The notes under the pieces: generated by a model | What the model saw: only the letters and a program-made list of their open reading frames with translations | Database searches by the model: none | What the model was told of the DNA's origin: nothing | Source: Campylobacter concisus | GTDB taxonomy: Bacteria > Campylobacterota > Campylobacteria > Campylobacterales > Campylobacteraceae | Assembly (NCBI RefSeq): GCF_002913045.1 | Contig: NZ_PPAF01000004.1 | Span: 124,001 to 188,000, forward strand | Reading direction: 5' to 3' | DNA length: 64,000 bases | Part shown: piece by piece, positions 37,405 through 46,431 of the stretch | Layout of the letters: every line of letters starts with the position of its first letter | Position numbering within the stretch: the first letter of the stretch is position 1 | Translations under genes and position numbers: made by a program

Positions 37405-38163
37405 ATGAAAAATAAGGTTTTAAAATTTACACTACTTCTTAGCTTAAGTACTTCTGGTTTGCTTGCAAATGTAGATTCAAATGAGTCTTATGCTATGGGA
37501 GCAACAAGTGGTGGATATGTTTTAAAAGGGTTACTTGAACAAAAACAAATAGGCATTAGCTACGATGCTGAGGCCGTTATCAAAGGTTTTAGTGATGCAC
37601 TAAAAGGAGAGCTAAAACTAAGCGATGATGAGATAGCAAAGCTACTAAACAAAAGAGCTGAAAATTTAGACAAGATAGTAAAAGAAAAAGAAGCCGCCGC
37701 ACTTAAAGAGAATTTAAAGCAAGGCAAGGCTTTTATGGATAAAAATGCAAAAAATAAAAATGTAAAAACGACAAAATCAAAATTGCAATATGAAATTTTA
37801 AAATCAAGCAAAAAGGGAGCGACTCCAAAACAAGAGAGTATCATCATAGCAAACTACAAAGCTAGCTTTATCGATGGTAAGGTCTTTGATGAGACAAAAG
37901 AGGCTCCAGCTCATCTTTCTATGCTAAATTTGATCCCAGGTCTTGAAGAGGGCTTAATGCTCATGAAAGAGGGCGATAAGTTTAAATTTGTTATCCCGCC
38001 AGAACTTGCGTATGGCGATAGCGGCATGGAGGGCATACCTGGAGGCAAGACTATCGTTTTTGAGATAGAACTTGTTAAGGTCTTAAAGCCAGGTGAGTTA
38101 GCCGAGGCTGCAAAGAAAATTCACGAAAAAGAACTAAATGAGGGCATTAAAAAGCCTCATTAA
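37405..38163 (+). CDS. mccB: Periplasmic FKBP-type peptidyl-prolyl isomerase MccB
   Basis: The 252-residue protein has a signal peptide (KVLKFTLLLSLSTSGLLA), an N-terminal helical dimerisation domain like that of FkpA/Mip, and a C-terminal FKBP domain (residues about 130-235: GKVFDETKEAPAHLSM, GLEEGLMLMKEGDKFKFVIP, LAYGDSG, GKTIVFEIELVKV). It presumably helps fold MccA or partners. The Wolinella mcc operon has a prolyl isomerase in the same place. It lies 44 nt after mccA. Confidence 0.9.
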   Translation: MKNKVLKFTLLLSLSTSGLLANVDSNESYAMGATSGGYVLKGLLEQKQIGISYDAEAVIKGFSDALKGELKLSDDEIAKLLNKRAENLDKIVKEKEAAALKENLKQGKAFMDKNAKNKNVKTTKSKLQYEILKSSKKGATPKQESIIIANYKASFIDGKVFDETKEAPAHLSMLNLIPGLEEGLMLMKEGDKFKFVIPPELAYGDSGMEGIPGGKTIVFEIELVKVLKPGELAEAAKKIHEKELNEGIKKPH

Positions 38164-38183
38164 GATAAAAAATGGAGTTAAAA

Positions 38184-38855
38184 ATGCAAAATCAAAAAAA
38201 TAGAAGAGCCTTTTTAAAAAGCATGGTAGTTGTGGCTGCTGGTGCTGGTGCGGCAAGTAGTGGTTTTGCTTTTAAGAGTGAAGAAAGTGTAAAAAAACCA
38301 CACTTTGGTATGATATTTGACCAAAATAAATGTGTTGGCTGTACAGACTGCGAGATAGCTTGCAGAAAGGTAAATTTAGTCCCAAAAGGACAGATGAGAC
38401 TTTTTATAGAAGATAAGACTAATCCTAAAAATTTACTAGATAAAAGATTTGTAAGAGTGTCTTGTCAGCAGTGCGTCGATGCGCCTTGTGTAGCTGTTTG
38501 TCCGACTAAGGCTTGTCATAAAGACGAAAAAACTGGCATACAAACTACAAATATAGATGATTGTATCGCCTGTAAATACTGCATCGTAGCCTGTCCATAT
38601 GACGTGAGATATATCGATAAGGTTACTCATTCAGCTCAAAGCTGTAACTTTTGCGTAGATACAAATTTAAAGGACGACAAAGAGCCAGCTTGCGTAGAAG
38701 CTTGTAGATATGAGGCGATCGTCTTTGGTGATCTTAACGATGAAGATTCACACATCAGCAAGCTACTAGCCGTAAAAGATAGCATAAGGCTAAGAGCAGA
38801 GCTTGGCACAAAACCAAGCCTTAGATATATTCCTAAAGTAAAAATGGGGGTGTAA
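38184..38855 (+). CDS. mccC: Tat-exported four-cluster iron-sulfur protein MccC
   Basis: The 223-residue protein begins with a twin-arginine signal (NRRAFLKSMVVVAAGAGA). Cysteine groups of the DmsB/NrfC family follow: CVGCTDCEIAC, CQQCVDAPCVAVCP, CIACKYCIVACP and CNFC…CVEAC. Together these bind four [4Fe-4S] clusters. It carries electrons between the NrfD-like subunit and the cytochrome. ATG 38184 is preferred to an in-frame ATG 12 nt upstream because GGAG sits 6 nt before it. The next gene starts 1 nt after the stop. Confidence 0.92.
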   Translation: MQNQKNRRAFLKSMVVVAAGAGAASSGFAFKSEESVKKPHFGMIFDQNKCVGCTDCEIACRKVNLVPKGQMRLFIEDKTNPKNLLDKRFVRVSCQQCVDAPCVAVCPTKACHKDEKTGIQTTNIDDCIACKYCIVACPYDVRYIDKVTHSAQSCNFCVDTNLKDDKEPACVEACRYEAIVFGDLNDEDSHISKLLAVKDSIRLRAELGTKPSLRYIPKVKMGV

Positions 38856-38856
38856 G

Positions 38857-39822
38857 ATGGATGGTGCATTAAATTTTACTGCAACATTTTCGCATGGAGT
38901 AGAGTGGGGCTGGCCGATCGCTGTTTATCTTTTGCTAGCTGGTATGAGTGGTGGAGCGCTAATCGCTGCCATACTTTTAAAACACTATAAAAAGCAAGAG
39001 AGCTTTAGCCCATTTTTTAAGGCTGCTTCACTTTTAGCATTTGTTAGCATCATGCTTGGTATGGTTTGTCTGATAGCTGATCTTGAAAAGCCACTTTTAT
39101 TTTGGAAAATTTTGATTAATTATAATTTCACATCAGTTATGTCTATAGGTGTTGCTGGACTTTGTGTATTTATACCGCTTAGCTTTTTGATGTGCCTTTA
39201 TGCATTTAATGATGAGATTTCAAATTTCTTAGCCAAAAGTTTAAAATCATTTAGCGCTCTTTTTGCACTAATAATGAAAATTTTAATACCGCTTTATCCA
39301 TTTTTAAGTCGCATTTGTCTTATTTTTGCTGTAATAATTTGTGCTTACACTGGATTTTTGATCTCAGTTTTGATTAGATTTCCACTCTTAAACACAGCTG
39401 TGCTTCCAGCTTTATTTATAGCTTCAGGACTAAGTGCTGGCATAAGTGGAAGTAGTTTGGTTGCAGCAGCTTTATTTAAAGAAGATCCGCATTCAAGCGA
39501 CCTTCACTCGCTTCATAGCATAGAATTTAGCGTTTTGGGAGCTGAAATTTTACTCATTTTAATGCTTTTTGTATCGCTTTTACTTGGTTCAAGTTATCAA
39601 CAAAATGCAGCTGTTGCTTTTTATAGTGGCGTTTGGGCAAATTTCTTTTGGCTTGGTGTTGTGCTAGTTGGCTTTATTGTGCCTTTTGTTTTAAATTTTG
39701 CATTTGGCAAAAAAGTAGCTAGTCTAAAATTTAGCTTTTATATCAGTTCATTAGCGGCTGTTATCGGTGTTTTACTGCTTAGGGTGTTTATACTTTATGC
39801 GGGACAAACTTATAGCATTTAA
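38857..39822 (+). CDS. mccD: NrfD/PsrC-like quinol dehydrogenase membrane subunit MccD
   Basis: The 321-residue protein has about eight hydrophobic helices and the NrfD-family opening WGWPIAVYLLLAGMSGGALI. ADLEKPLLFWKILINYNFTS follows, with the conserved DLxxP…F/W segment around the quinone site. It should oxidise menaquinol and pass electrons to MccC. It follows mccC by 1 nt. The family pairing of a four-cluster protein with an NrfD subunit is well known in Nrf, Psr and Mcc systems. Confidence 0.92.
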   Translation: MDGALNFTATFSHGVEWGWPIAVYLLLAGMSGGALIAAILLKHYKKQESFSPFFKAASLLAFVSIMLGMVCLIADLEKPLLFWKILINYNFTSVMSIGVAGLCVFIPLSFLMCLYAFNDEISNFLAKSLKSFSALFALIMKILIPLYPFLSRICLIFAVIICAYTGFLISVLIRFPLLNTAVLPALFIASGLSAGISGSSLVAAALFKEDPHSSDLHSLHSIEFSVLGAEILLILMLFVSLLLGSSYQQNAAVAFYSGVWANFFWLGVVLVGFIVPFVLNFAFGKKVASLKFSFYISSLAAVIGVLLLRVFILYAGQTYSI

Positions 39823-39836
39823 AGTAGAGGCGAGCG

Positions 39837-42452
39837 ATGAGAATTTTAAATATCTACCGCTTGTCTTTGATATTATTATTTATTCTTGCTTTTGGTGCAG
39901 GGCTTGCGACTTTTTTAGAAAATTTTTATGACACACAAACGGCCAGAGTGCTTGTTTACGAAGCGCTTTGGTACGAGTGTGTTATGTTTGCTTGCACTAT
40001 TTGTTTAGCCATTAGTATCGTAAAAACCAAGATGTATAAAAAACCTGGCGCATTTTTGATACACCTTGCTTTTATTATTATTTTTATCGGAGCTGCGCTT
40101 ACGAGACACTTTGGTGAGGAGGGCGTGCTACATCTAAGAGTTGGCGAGAGCGGCAACACTATGCAAAGCGTAAAGCCTTATTTGAGAGTGGAGATGCCAA
40201 ATGAGAGCTTTAGCTTTCCACTAAGACTTAGCCTACTTGGCAACAATGACTTTTACTTCAAAAAAGATATAAACGGCAAAGAATTTGAGATAAAGATAGC
40301 TGGCTATAAAAAAGATGAGAAAAACGCTCCAGCTACGCTTAGTTTGGAGATAAGTTTTAACGGCGAAAAAAAGAGTGTTAAGCTAAAAGGCGGAGCTGGA
40401 TATGAGCTAGAGCCTAGTGTGCTAAGTTTTGGTGGGCAAGAGGTGAAATTTTACTTTAGCTCAAAGGCTTTAAATTTACCATTTTCATTAAAGCTTGACG
40501 AGTTTATTTTAGAGCGATATGCAGGGCTAAATAGTCCATCATCTTATACAAGTAAAGTAAGTATCGCTGGTGGTAAGTACGACATCTCGCTAAATAATCC
40601 ACTGACAATTGATGGCTATAAAATTTTTCAGTCTTCATACGATCCTGATGAGCTTGGAAGCGCTTTTGAGATCAGCCGTGATCCTGGTAAAATCCCAACT
40701 TATATCGGATATTTTTTGCTTTGCCTTGGCTTTTTGGCAAATTTATTTAGCAAAAAGAGCCGTTTTTTTAGGCTACTAAATTTCATAAAAGGTTCGCAAA
40801 TCGTATTTTTGGCTATTTTGCTTTTAAATGCTACTCCAAATTTTGCTAATGAAAATAATAAAAATTTAGAGGCACATGCAAGCAAATTTGCCAAAATTTT
40901 GACTCAAGCTGATAGCAGAATCGCTCCAGCTAGCTCTTACTCAAGAGCTGTGATAAGTAAAATTTCAACCAAAACTACGCTATTTGGGCTTAGCAGCGAG
41001 GAGCTAATGCTCTCTTTTGCCATCTCGCCAAAAGAGTGGATGGATAAAAGGATAGTAAAGATCACAAGCGAGCGTGTGGGTGAGCTTTTGGGGGTTAATG
41101 AAAAATTTGCTAGTTTTAACGATGTCTTTAACGAAAATGGCGAGTATAAGCTGGCTAAATTTGTAGAAGTTGCAAATGAAAAATCCGCCTCAAAAAGAGA
41201 TAAATTTGACAACGACGTTATCAAATTTGACGAGAGATTAAATGTCTTATATCTTGCACTAAAGGGAGAAATTTTAAAATTTATCCCAGCTAAAAATGGT
41301 GATAAACTAACGTGGCTAGGCGTAAATGAAGCCTTTGGCTCAAGTGAAATTTCAAGCGAGCTTAAAAGCGTTTTAGGCGCTTATATAGAAAATTTAAGCC
41401 TTTGCGTAAAAAGTGGCGAGTGTGCTGGAGCTGATAGGAGTTTGGAGAAAATTTCAAGCTATCAAAGAAGCACTCTAGGCTCTCTTGCGCCAAGCGAGGC
41501 AAAGGTGGAGCTTGAAGTGCTTTATAATCAAATGGAAATTTTTAAATTTCTTATATATTTTTACATGATTCTTGGGCTAGTTTTGCTTGCTCTTGGCTTT
41601 TATAGGCTATTTTCTGGAAAGAAATTTAGATTTGAGAGCGCATTAAGCCTTGCATTTTATTTTGGCTTTGTGGTGCATTTGCTAAATTTAGCTCTTCGTG
41701 CTTATATCTCAGGGCATGCACCTTGGAGTGATGCCTATGAGAGCTTAGTGTATATCTCGTTCGCAAGCGTACTAGCTGGAGTTTTATTTTTTAAACGTCA
41801 AAGCTTTGCTCTTGGAGCCGCTTCACTTTTTGCAAGTGTGAGCTTACTTGTCGCTCATCTAAATTTTATAAATCCACAAATAACAAATCTAGTCCCAGTT
41901 TTAAAGTCATTTTGGCTTAGTGTGCATGTAAGTGTCATCACGGCAAGCTATGGCTTTTTAGGCTTTAGCTTTGTGCTTGGACTTCTTGGGCTTCTTTTAA
42001 TGGCTATAAAAAACAAAAAAAACGAGCAAAAGCTCAGCGAGCAGATAAGATACCTCGCCGCAACTAATGAGCTAAGCCTCATCATAGGACTTAGTTTGCT
42101 AACTATTGGAAATTTTCTTGGCGGCGTCTGGGCAAATGAGAGCTGGGGTAGATACTGGGGCTGGGACAGCAAAGAGAGCTGGTCGTACATTACGATAATT
42201 ATTTATGCCATTGTGCTTCATTTAAGATTTATCCCAAGATTAAAAAATATTTTTACCTTTTTAGTAGCTAGCGTGCTCTCTTTTGGTTCAGTTATTTTTA
42301 CCTATTTTGGTGTAAATTTCTATCTAAGCGGACTCCACTCATACGCAAATGGCGATGGATTTAGCGTTTCAAATTTGCTTTATTTGCTTTTAACGCTCTT
42401 GGCTTTGCTAATCGTCTTTGCTTATAGAGGTAAGGATATAAAAGAGATTTAG
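39837..42452 (+). CDS. ccsA1: CcsBA-type cytochrome c haem lyase, dedicated CcsA1 for the CX15CH site
   Basis: The 871-residue protein fuses a CcsB/ResB-like N-terminal half (LATFLENFYDTQTARV) to a CcsA/ResC C-terminal half. The latter carries the tryptophan-rich haem-handling segment WGRYWGWDSKESWSYI near residue 770 and flanking periplasmic histidines. System II lyases attach haem to c-type cytochromes. In Wolinella, CcsA1 is the isoenzyme needed for the CX15CH haem of MccA and lies in the same cluster. The position 14 nt after mccD makes the same role very likely. A second, general lyase should exist elsewhere in the genome. Confidence 0.92.
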   Translation: MRILNIYRLSLILLFILAFGAGLATFLENFYDTQTARVLVYEALWYECVMFACTICLAISIVKTKMYKKPGAFLIHLAFIIIFIGAALTRHFGEEGVLHLRVGESGNTMQSVKPYLRVEMPNESFSFPLRLSLLGNNDFYFKKDINGKEFEIKIAGYKKDEKNAPATLSLEISFNGEKKSVKLKGGAGYELEPSVLSFGGQEVKFYFSSKALNLPFSLKLDEFILERYAGLNSPSSYTSKVSIAGGKYDISLNNPLTIDGYKIFQSSYDPDELGSAFEISRDPGKIPTYIGYFLLCLGFLANLFSKKSRFFRLLNFIKGSQIVFLAILLLNATPNFANENNKNLEAHASKFAKILTQADSRIAPASSYSRAVISKISTKTTLFGLSSEELMLSFAISPKEWMDKRIVKITSERVGELLGVNEKFASFNDVFNENGEYKLAKFVEVANEKSASKRDKFDNDVIKFDERLNVLYLALKGEILKFIPAKNGDKLTWLGVNEAFGSSEISSELKSVLGAYIENLSLCVKSGECAGADRSLEKISSYQRSTLGSLAPSEAKVELEVLYNQMEIFKFLIYFYMILGLVLLALGFYRLFSGKKFRFESALSLAFYFGFVVHLLNLALRAYISGHAPWSDAYESLVYISFASVLAGVLFFKRQSFALGAASLFASVSLLVAHLNFINPQITNLVPVLKSFWLSVHVSVITASYGFLGFSFVLGLLGLLLMAIKNKKNEQKLSEQIRYLAATNELSLIIGLSLLTIGNFLGGVWANESWGRYWGWDSKESWSYITIIIYAIVLHLRFIPRLKNIFTFLVASVLSFGSVIFTYFGVNFYLSGLHSYANGDGFSVSNLLYLLLTLLALLIVFAYRGKDIKEI

Positions 42453-42460
42453 GAGATATG

Positions 42461-43285
42461 ATGAAAAAGAGTTTAGTTTTATTGTTTGCTTGTTTGGGAC
42501 TATTGAATGCTGGCTATATCAAAGAGGCTTTAAGCGCAAAAGATGATCACAACAAGCTAGCACAAATTTATGAAGATGCTTGCGATAAAGAGAAAAAGGC
42601 ATCAGGCTGCTACAATCTAGCTGTGCTTTACAGCAGGGGTGATGGCAACGTCAAAAAGGACGAAGCAAAGGCAGCAATGCTTTATGAAAAAGCTTGTGAT
42701 CAAAATTTCTCTATGGCTTGCAGTAATCTTGGCTACGTCTATGAAAAAGGCAAAGGCGTAGAGAAAGACCTAGCAAAAGCAGTTAAATTTTATGAAAAGG
42801 CTTGTAAGGATAATGAGGGTTGCACAGAGCTTGGCTTGCTTTATGCAAATGGCACCGGCGTGACAAAGGATCTTAAAAAGGCAAAAGAGCTTTACGAAAA
42901 GGCTTGCAAGGCAGGTGATGGCATTGGATGTAGCAACCTTGGCTATCTATACGCGCAGGGCGAAGGTGTAGAGAAAGACTATGCAAAAGCCAAAGCAAAC
43001 TACGAAATGGCTTGTGCAAACGAAGCTGGCATAGGGTGTGATAATCTTGGCTTTTTATATGTTTATGCACAAGGCGTTGATCAAAACCTCACAAAAGCCA
43101 CAAAACTTTATGAGCAAGCGTGTATATATGGATATGAAAAGGGCTGCAATAATTACGCTATCATGCTAGCTGAAGGTAAAGGCGTAAAAGAAGACGTGGA
43201 GAAAGCACGTGAAATTTTTACTAGAAGCTGCAAAAATGGCTTAAAAGAAGCGTGCGAGAATTTAGAAATTTTAGGAAAGCATTGA
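42461..43285 (+). CDS. Secreted Sel1-repeat (Hcp-like) cysteine-rich protein
   Basis: The 274-residue protein has a signal peptide (KKSLVLLFACLGLLNAGY) followed by about six regular Sel1 repeats of some 36 residues. Each carries a paired-cysteine pattern such as YEKACDQNFSMACSNLGYVY. These disulphide-stapled repeats are seen in Helicobacter cysteine-rich proteins. It sits inside the sulfite locus, 8 nt after ccsA1, so a scaffolding or maturation role for the periplasmic reductase is possible but unproven. ATG 42461 has better ribosome-site spacing than ATG 42458. It is far more regular than the Sel1 protein at 8644. Confidence 0.88.
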   Translation: MKKSLVLLFACLGLLNAGYIKEALSAKDDHNKLAQIYEDACDKEKKASGCYNLAVLYSRGDGNVKKDEAKAAMLYEKACDQNFSMACSNLGYVYEKGKGVEKDLAKAVKFYEKACKDNEGCTELGLLYANGTGVTKDLKKAKELYEKACKAGDGIGCSNLGYLYAQGEGVEKDYAKAKANYEMACANEAGIGCDNLGFLYVYAQGVDQNLTKATKLYEQACIYGYEKGCNNYAIMLAEGKGVKEDVEKAREIFTRSCKNGLKEACENLEILGKH

Positions 43286-43347
43286 TGCTTGATAAAGTTA
43301 GCCCAGTGGCATTTAAAGCTTATAAATATAAAAATAAAAAATACTAA
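43285..43347 (+). CDS. Possible 20-residue basic peptide
   Basis: ATG at 43285 overlaps the stop of the Sel1 gene (TGATG) and opens a frame of 20 codons ending in TAA at 43345. The product is basic (…AYKYKNKKY). There is no ribosome site of its own and no known relative, so it may be chance. Confidence 0.2.
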   Translation: MLDKVSPVAFKAYKYKNKKY

Positions 43348-43358
43348 AGGAGATAATT

Positions 43359-44480
43359 ATGATTTTACGTTCTATCTTGAGTTCAGCACTACTGGCGAGC
43401 CTACTTTTTAGTGCTTCTACAAATGAACAAGCCGTCAAAATGAAACCGATGTTTCAAAGCGTGGATCCTAGCAAGGCTACACTAGTAGGAAGTGGCGAGG
43501 GCAAGGAGTATTGTGCTGTTTGTGGAATGAATTTGGTTAAATTTTATAAGACTAATCACGTCTACAATGGCAAGCAAGTAGCATCACTCCACTGCTTATA
43601 CGAGCTAACAGAAGGAAAGATCCCAAGTGACGCACAAGTTGTAGATACTAAAAATCTAAATTTGATCGATGTCAATAAAGCTTTTTATGTCGTTGGCAGT
43701 AGTGTTAAAGGCACGATGACTAGAAATAGCAAATATGCCTTCTCAACTGAGGCTGACGCAAAAGAATTTCAAGCAGAAAATGGCGGTGAGATAATGAATT
43801 TTGCTAAAGCTTACGAGATCGCTGGACAAGACTTCGCAGGCGATAATAAAATGATCAAAGCTAAGCGTGAGGACGGCGTTTACGCACATGGTAAAGAATT
43901 TTATGAAGTAAACTGCGAAAAAACAGATCCAAAAAGCTTTAAAGCTATCTCCGAGCTAAAAGCTCATCTTAAACAAGTATGTGACTCAAAAGAGGCTAAC
44001 AAAGCTCCAGAGTACGACAAGCACTTGCAAGCCGCTGCTCTTTATCTATGGGACGCTCCAGCAAATTTAGGTACTGGCAACCAAGCTTCAAAACCTAAAC
44101 AAGAAATAAAAAAACCTGAGAGAATAGTCGTACCAAAGGGCGCAAGATGTGCGGTATGTGGCATGATTGTCAAAAATTCTCCATGGGCGACACTCATCAA
44201 AGCAGATGGCAAGGATTATTATTTTGATGGCGTAAAAGATATGGCGCAATTTTATTTTGCGGACGGTAAAATGAAAGATGCTTATGTGAGTGACTATTAC
44301 ACGCTAGAAAAGCTTGATGCAAAAGATGCATTTTATGTTCATGGCTCAAACGTTTACGGACCAATGGGCGATGAGTTTATTCCATTTAAAGATGAAGCAA
44401 AGGCAGAGAGCTTTTTAAAAGATCATGCCGGCAAAGGTGTCATAAGATTTGACGAGATAAAGAATTTTATCGGTAAATAG
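43359..44480 (+). CDS. Periplasmic protein with two NosL-like copper-binding domains
   Basis: The 373-residue protein has a signal peptide and two copies of a NosL domain. The first (about residues 40-160) has YCAVCGMNLVKF and the second (about residues 255-370) has RCAVCGMIVKNSPWATL; both carry the C-x-x-C-G-M copper motif. The linker is Lys-rich. NosL binds Cu(I) and delivers it to nitrous oxide reductase. NosL-like proteins also occur in Wolinella mcc clusters, whose reductase has a copper ion near the active haem. A copper-delivery role to MccA is therefore a reasoned inference. Single-domain NosL is the common form, so the duplication is unusual. An AAAGGAG ribosome site precedes it. Confidence 0.88.
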   Translation: MILRSILSSALLASLLFSASTNEQAVKMKPMFQSVDPSKATLVGSGEGKEYCAVCGMNLVKFYKTNHVYNGKQVASLHCLYELTEGKIPSDAQVVDTKNLNLIDVNKAFYVVGSSVKGTMTRNSKYAFSTEADAKEFQAENGGEIMNFAKAYEIAGQDFAGDNKMIKAKREDGVYAHGKEFYEVNCEKTDPKSFKAISELKAHLKQVCDSKEANKAPEYDKHLQAAALYLWDAPANLGTGNQASKPKQEIKKPERIVVPKGARCAVCGMIVKNSPWATLIKADGKDYYFDGVKDMAQFYFADGKMKDAYVSDYYTLEKLDAKDAFYVHGSNVYGPMGDEFIPFKDEAKAESFLKDHAGKGVIRFDEIKNFIGK

Positions 44481-44481
44481 T

Positions 44482-44667
44482 GTGAAATTTCTAGTTTTTT
44501 TGGCGTTATTTTTTGGACTTTCTTATACGCTTTTAGCGGCACACTATCTTAGCTTTGATCATAAAGCAAAGCAAGATGAGCTAAGAGAAATTTCTAAGAT
44601 AACAAGAGCAAATGCTGCTTTTAGTTTTAATCAAAAGGGGCAAAAAGGCTTTGTCTATGATAGGTAA
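44482..44667 (+). CDS. Small single-span membrane protein of the sulfite locus
   Basis: A 61-residue product starting with GTG at 44482, 1 nt after the previous stop, and overlapping the next gene by 11 nt. Residues 1-20 form a hydrophobic segment (FLVFLALFFGLSYTLLAA); the rest is charged. Its tight coupling on both sides makes it a real gene. It may be a small subunit of the following transporter or an anchored peptide; no family is recognised. Confidence 0.65.
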   Translation: MKFLVFLALFFGLSYTLLAAHYLSFDHKAKQDELREISKITRANAAFSFNQKGQKGFVYDR

Positions 44668-45766
44668 AAATTTTATAAACTACGCCGTGGTTCTGCTTTT
44701 TAAAGATAGGAAGGATCACCTTTTTAGCTTTTGCCTCTTTGCACTCATTATTTTTGTGCTAAGCTCGGTACTTTTTATCTCTGGATCGATCCAACATGAT
44801 CTTATAAATTTAGTAAAAGATAGATCAAGTATCGTAGTGAGTGCATTTCGTGCTGGCAAAAATGATCTCATGCACCCTGGTTATATCTACGATATCTCGA
44901 AGATTGATGGCGTGGCTGACGTTAGGGGCGTGGTTGATGGAGAGTACTACTTCGTGCAAAAGCGTGTTTGGTTTCATCTATATGAAGATGATAGCTTAAA
45001 AGAGGATGAGATGATCGTCGGAGAAGGTGTAAAGGCGGCGATGAATGAGCTTTACTACAATGAGAGCTTTAATTTTCTAACTGAAGAGCGCATGATACCA
45101 GTAAAGATATTAAAGACTATGCCGGTACAAAGTGGTTTAATCACAAATAACGCTATATTTTTGCATCCAAATACGCTAAGAGCTATCTTAAATTTAAAAG
45201 ATGAAGAGTATACAAAGCTCTACGTTGAGGTGCCAAATACCGATGAGATCAGTGAAGTAGCTTTAAAGATAGAGAATTTATATCCAAATTCTTTCGCTCT
45301 TAGTATAGAAGATGAGGTGGCTAAGGTTAGGCACCTTTACTATTATAAGGGTGGAATTTTTATGAGCATTTACGTTAGTGTTATGCTTATATTCTTTGTC
45401 TTGCTTAAAAACCAAATTTCACTCGCCTATGGTAGCAAAAAGCGTGAAATAGCTATTTTAAGAAGCATTGGTTTTTGTATAAAAGACATTATATTTTTAA
45501 AATTTATACAAAATTTCATCGTTAGTGTTAGTGCTTTTTTACTCGGTGTTATGCTGGCTTATCTCTTTGTTTTTGTATTAGATGCTCCACTTTTAAAAGG
45601 GATATTTTTAGGTGATGAGCTTTTAAATTTTACAAATTTTACGCCTATTTTAGAGTTTGATAAGTTCTTTTTGATCTTTGTTTTTGGTGTGATACCATTT
45701 TTAGCGTTTGTACTCATACCTTCATGGAGAGTAGCAAGTAGTGACATAAATGAGGGGCTAAAATGA
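44657..45766 (+). CDS. FtsX/MacB-like ABC transporter permease
   Basis: The 369-residue protein has one N-terminal membrane helix, a periplasmic domain of about 190 residues, and three C-terminal helices with the FtsX-family signature GSKKREIAILRSIGFCIKDI. The layout is that of MacB/LolC-type mechanotransmission permeases. ATG 44657 was chosen because it yields the FtsX N-terminus; an upstream in-frame ATG at 44612 would lie deep within the previous gene. Its stop overlaps the ATPase gene by 4 nt. A role in moving copper, a protein or a lipid for the reductase is unproven. Confidence 0.85.
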   Translation: MIGKNFINYAVVLLFKDRKDHLFSFCLFALIIFVLSSVLFISGSIQHDLINLVKDRSSIVVSAFRAGKNDLMHPGYIYDISKIDGVADVRGVVDGEYYFVQKRVWFHLYEDDSLKEDEMIVGEGVKAAMNELYYNESFNFLTEERMIPVKILKTMPVQSGLITNNAIFLHPNTLRAILNLKDEEYTKLYVEVPNTDEISEVALKIENLYPNSFALSIEDEVAKVRHLYYYKGGIFMSIYVSVMLIFFVLLKNQISLAYGSKKREIAILRSIGFCIKDIIFLKFIQNFIVSVSAFLLGVMLAYLFVFVLDAPLLKGIFLGDELLNFTNFTPILEFDKFFLIFVFGVIPFLAFVLIPSWRVASSDINEGLK

Positions 45767-46431
45767 TAAATATAAGAGGTGTTAGCCTAGTTTATAACCA
45801 AAACAAACAAAATGAGTTTTGTGCTTTAAAAAATATAAATTTAGATATTAATGACGGCGAGCTAGTGATACTAAAAGGCATTAGTGGAAGCGGTAAAAGT
45901 ACCCTACTTTCTCTTATCGCCCTACTTCAAAAGCCAACTAGTGGAGAAATTTTGATAGATGGCACTAACATCGCAAAGCTACCTGATGCCTTTTGCTCCG
46001 AGTTTAGACACAAAAGGCTTGGACTTATCTTTCAAAATTTTAATCTCATCGAGGGGTTAAGTGTCTATGAAAATTTACTAGCTCCATTTGCTCTAACAAA
46101 TTTCAAGGCAAATGTGCGAGATGAGATGATAAAAAAGGCTCTAAGCCTCGCAAATATCGCTCATAAAAAAGATGAGAACGTATCAAATTTAAGTGGTGGT
46201 GAGCGTCAAAGATGTGCGGTGGCTAGAGCTTTATCTATGGATGCTGATATCATCTTGGCTGATGAGCCAACGGCAAATTTAGATAGAGATAATGCACGTG
46301 CGTTTTTGGGTCTATTAGAGTCGTTTAAGAAGCTAAAAAAGAGTGTTATTGTAGCGACCCACGATAGCATTTTTGATGAGCTAAGTGCAACAGATAGGGT
46401 TGTTTCTTTACAAAACGGAGAGATAGTATGA
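45763..46431 (+). CDS. ABC transporter ATP-binding protein (MacB/LolD type)
   Basis: The 222-residue protein has Walker A GISGSGKSTLLSL near residue 41, Q loop IFQNFNLIEGLSVYENL, signature LSGGERQRCAVARAL and Walker B DIILADEPTANLD. It pairs with the preceding FtsX-type permease by a 4-nt overlap and overlaps the next membrane protein by 4 nt. The family works as a mechanical ATPase coupled to periplasmic partners. The transported substrate is unknown. Confidence 0.93.
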   Translation: MINIRGVSLVYNQNKQNEFCALKNINLDINDGELVILKGISGSGKSTLLSLIALLQKPTSGEILIDGTNIAKLPDAFCSEFRHKRLGLIFQNFNLIEGLSVYENLLAPFALTNFKANVRDEMIKKALSLANIAHKKDENVSNLSGGERQRCAVARALSMDADIILADEPTANLDRDNARAFLGLLESFKKLKKSVIVATHDSIFDELSATDRVVSLQNGEIV

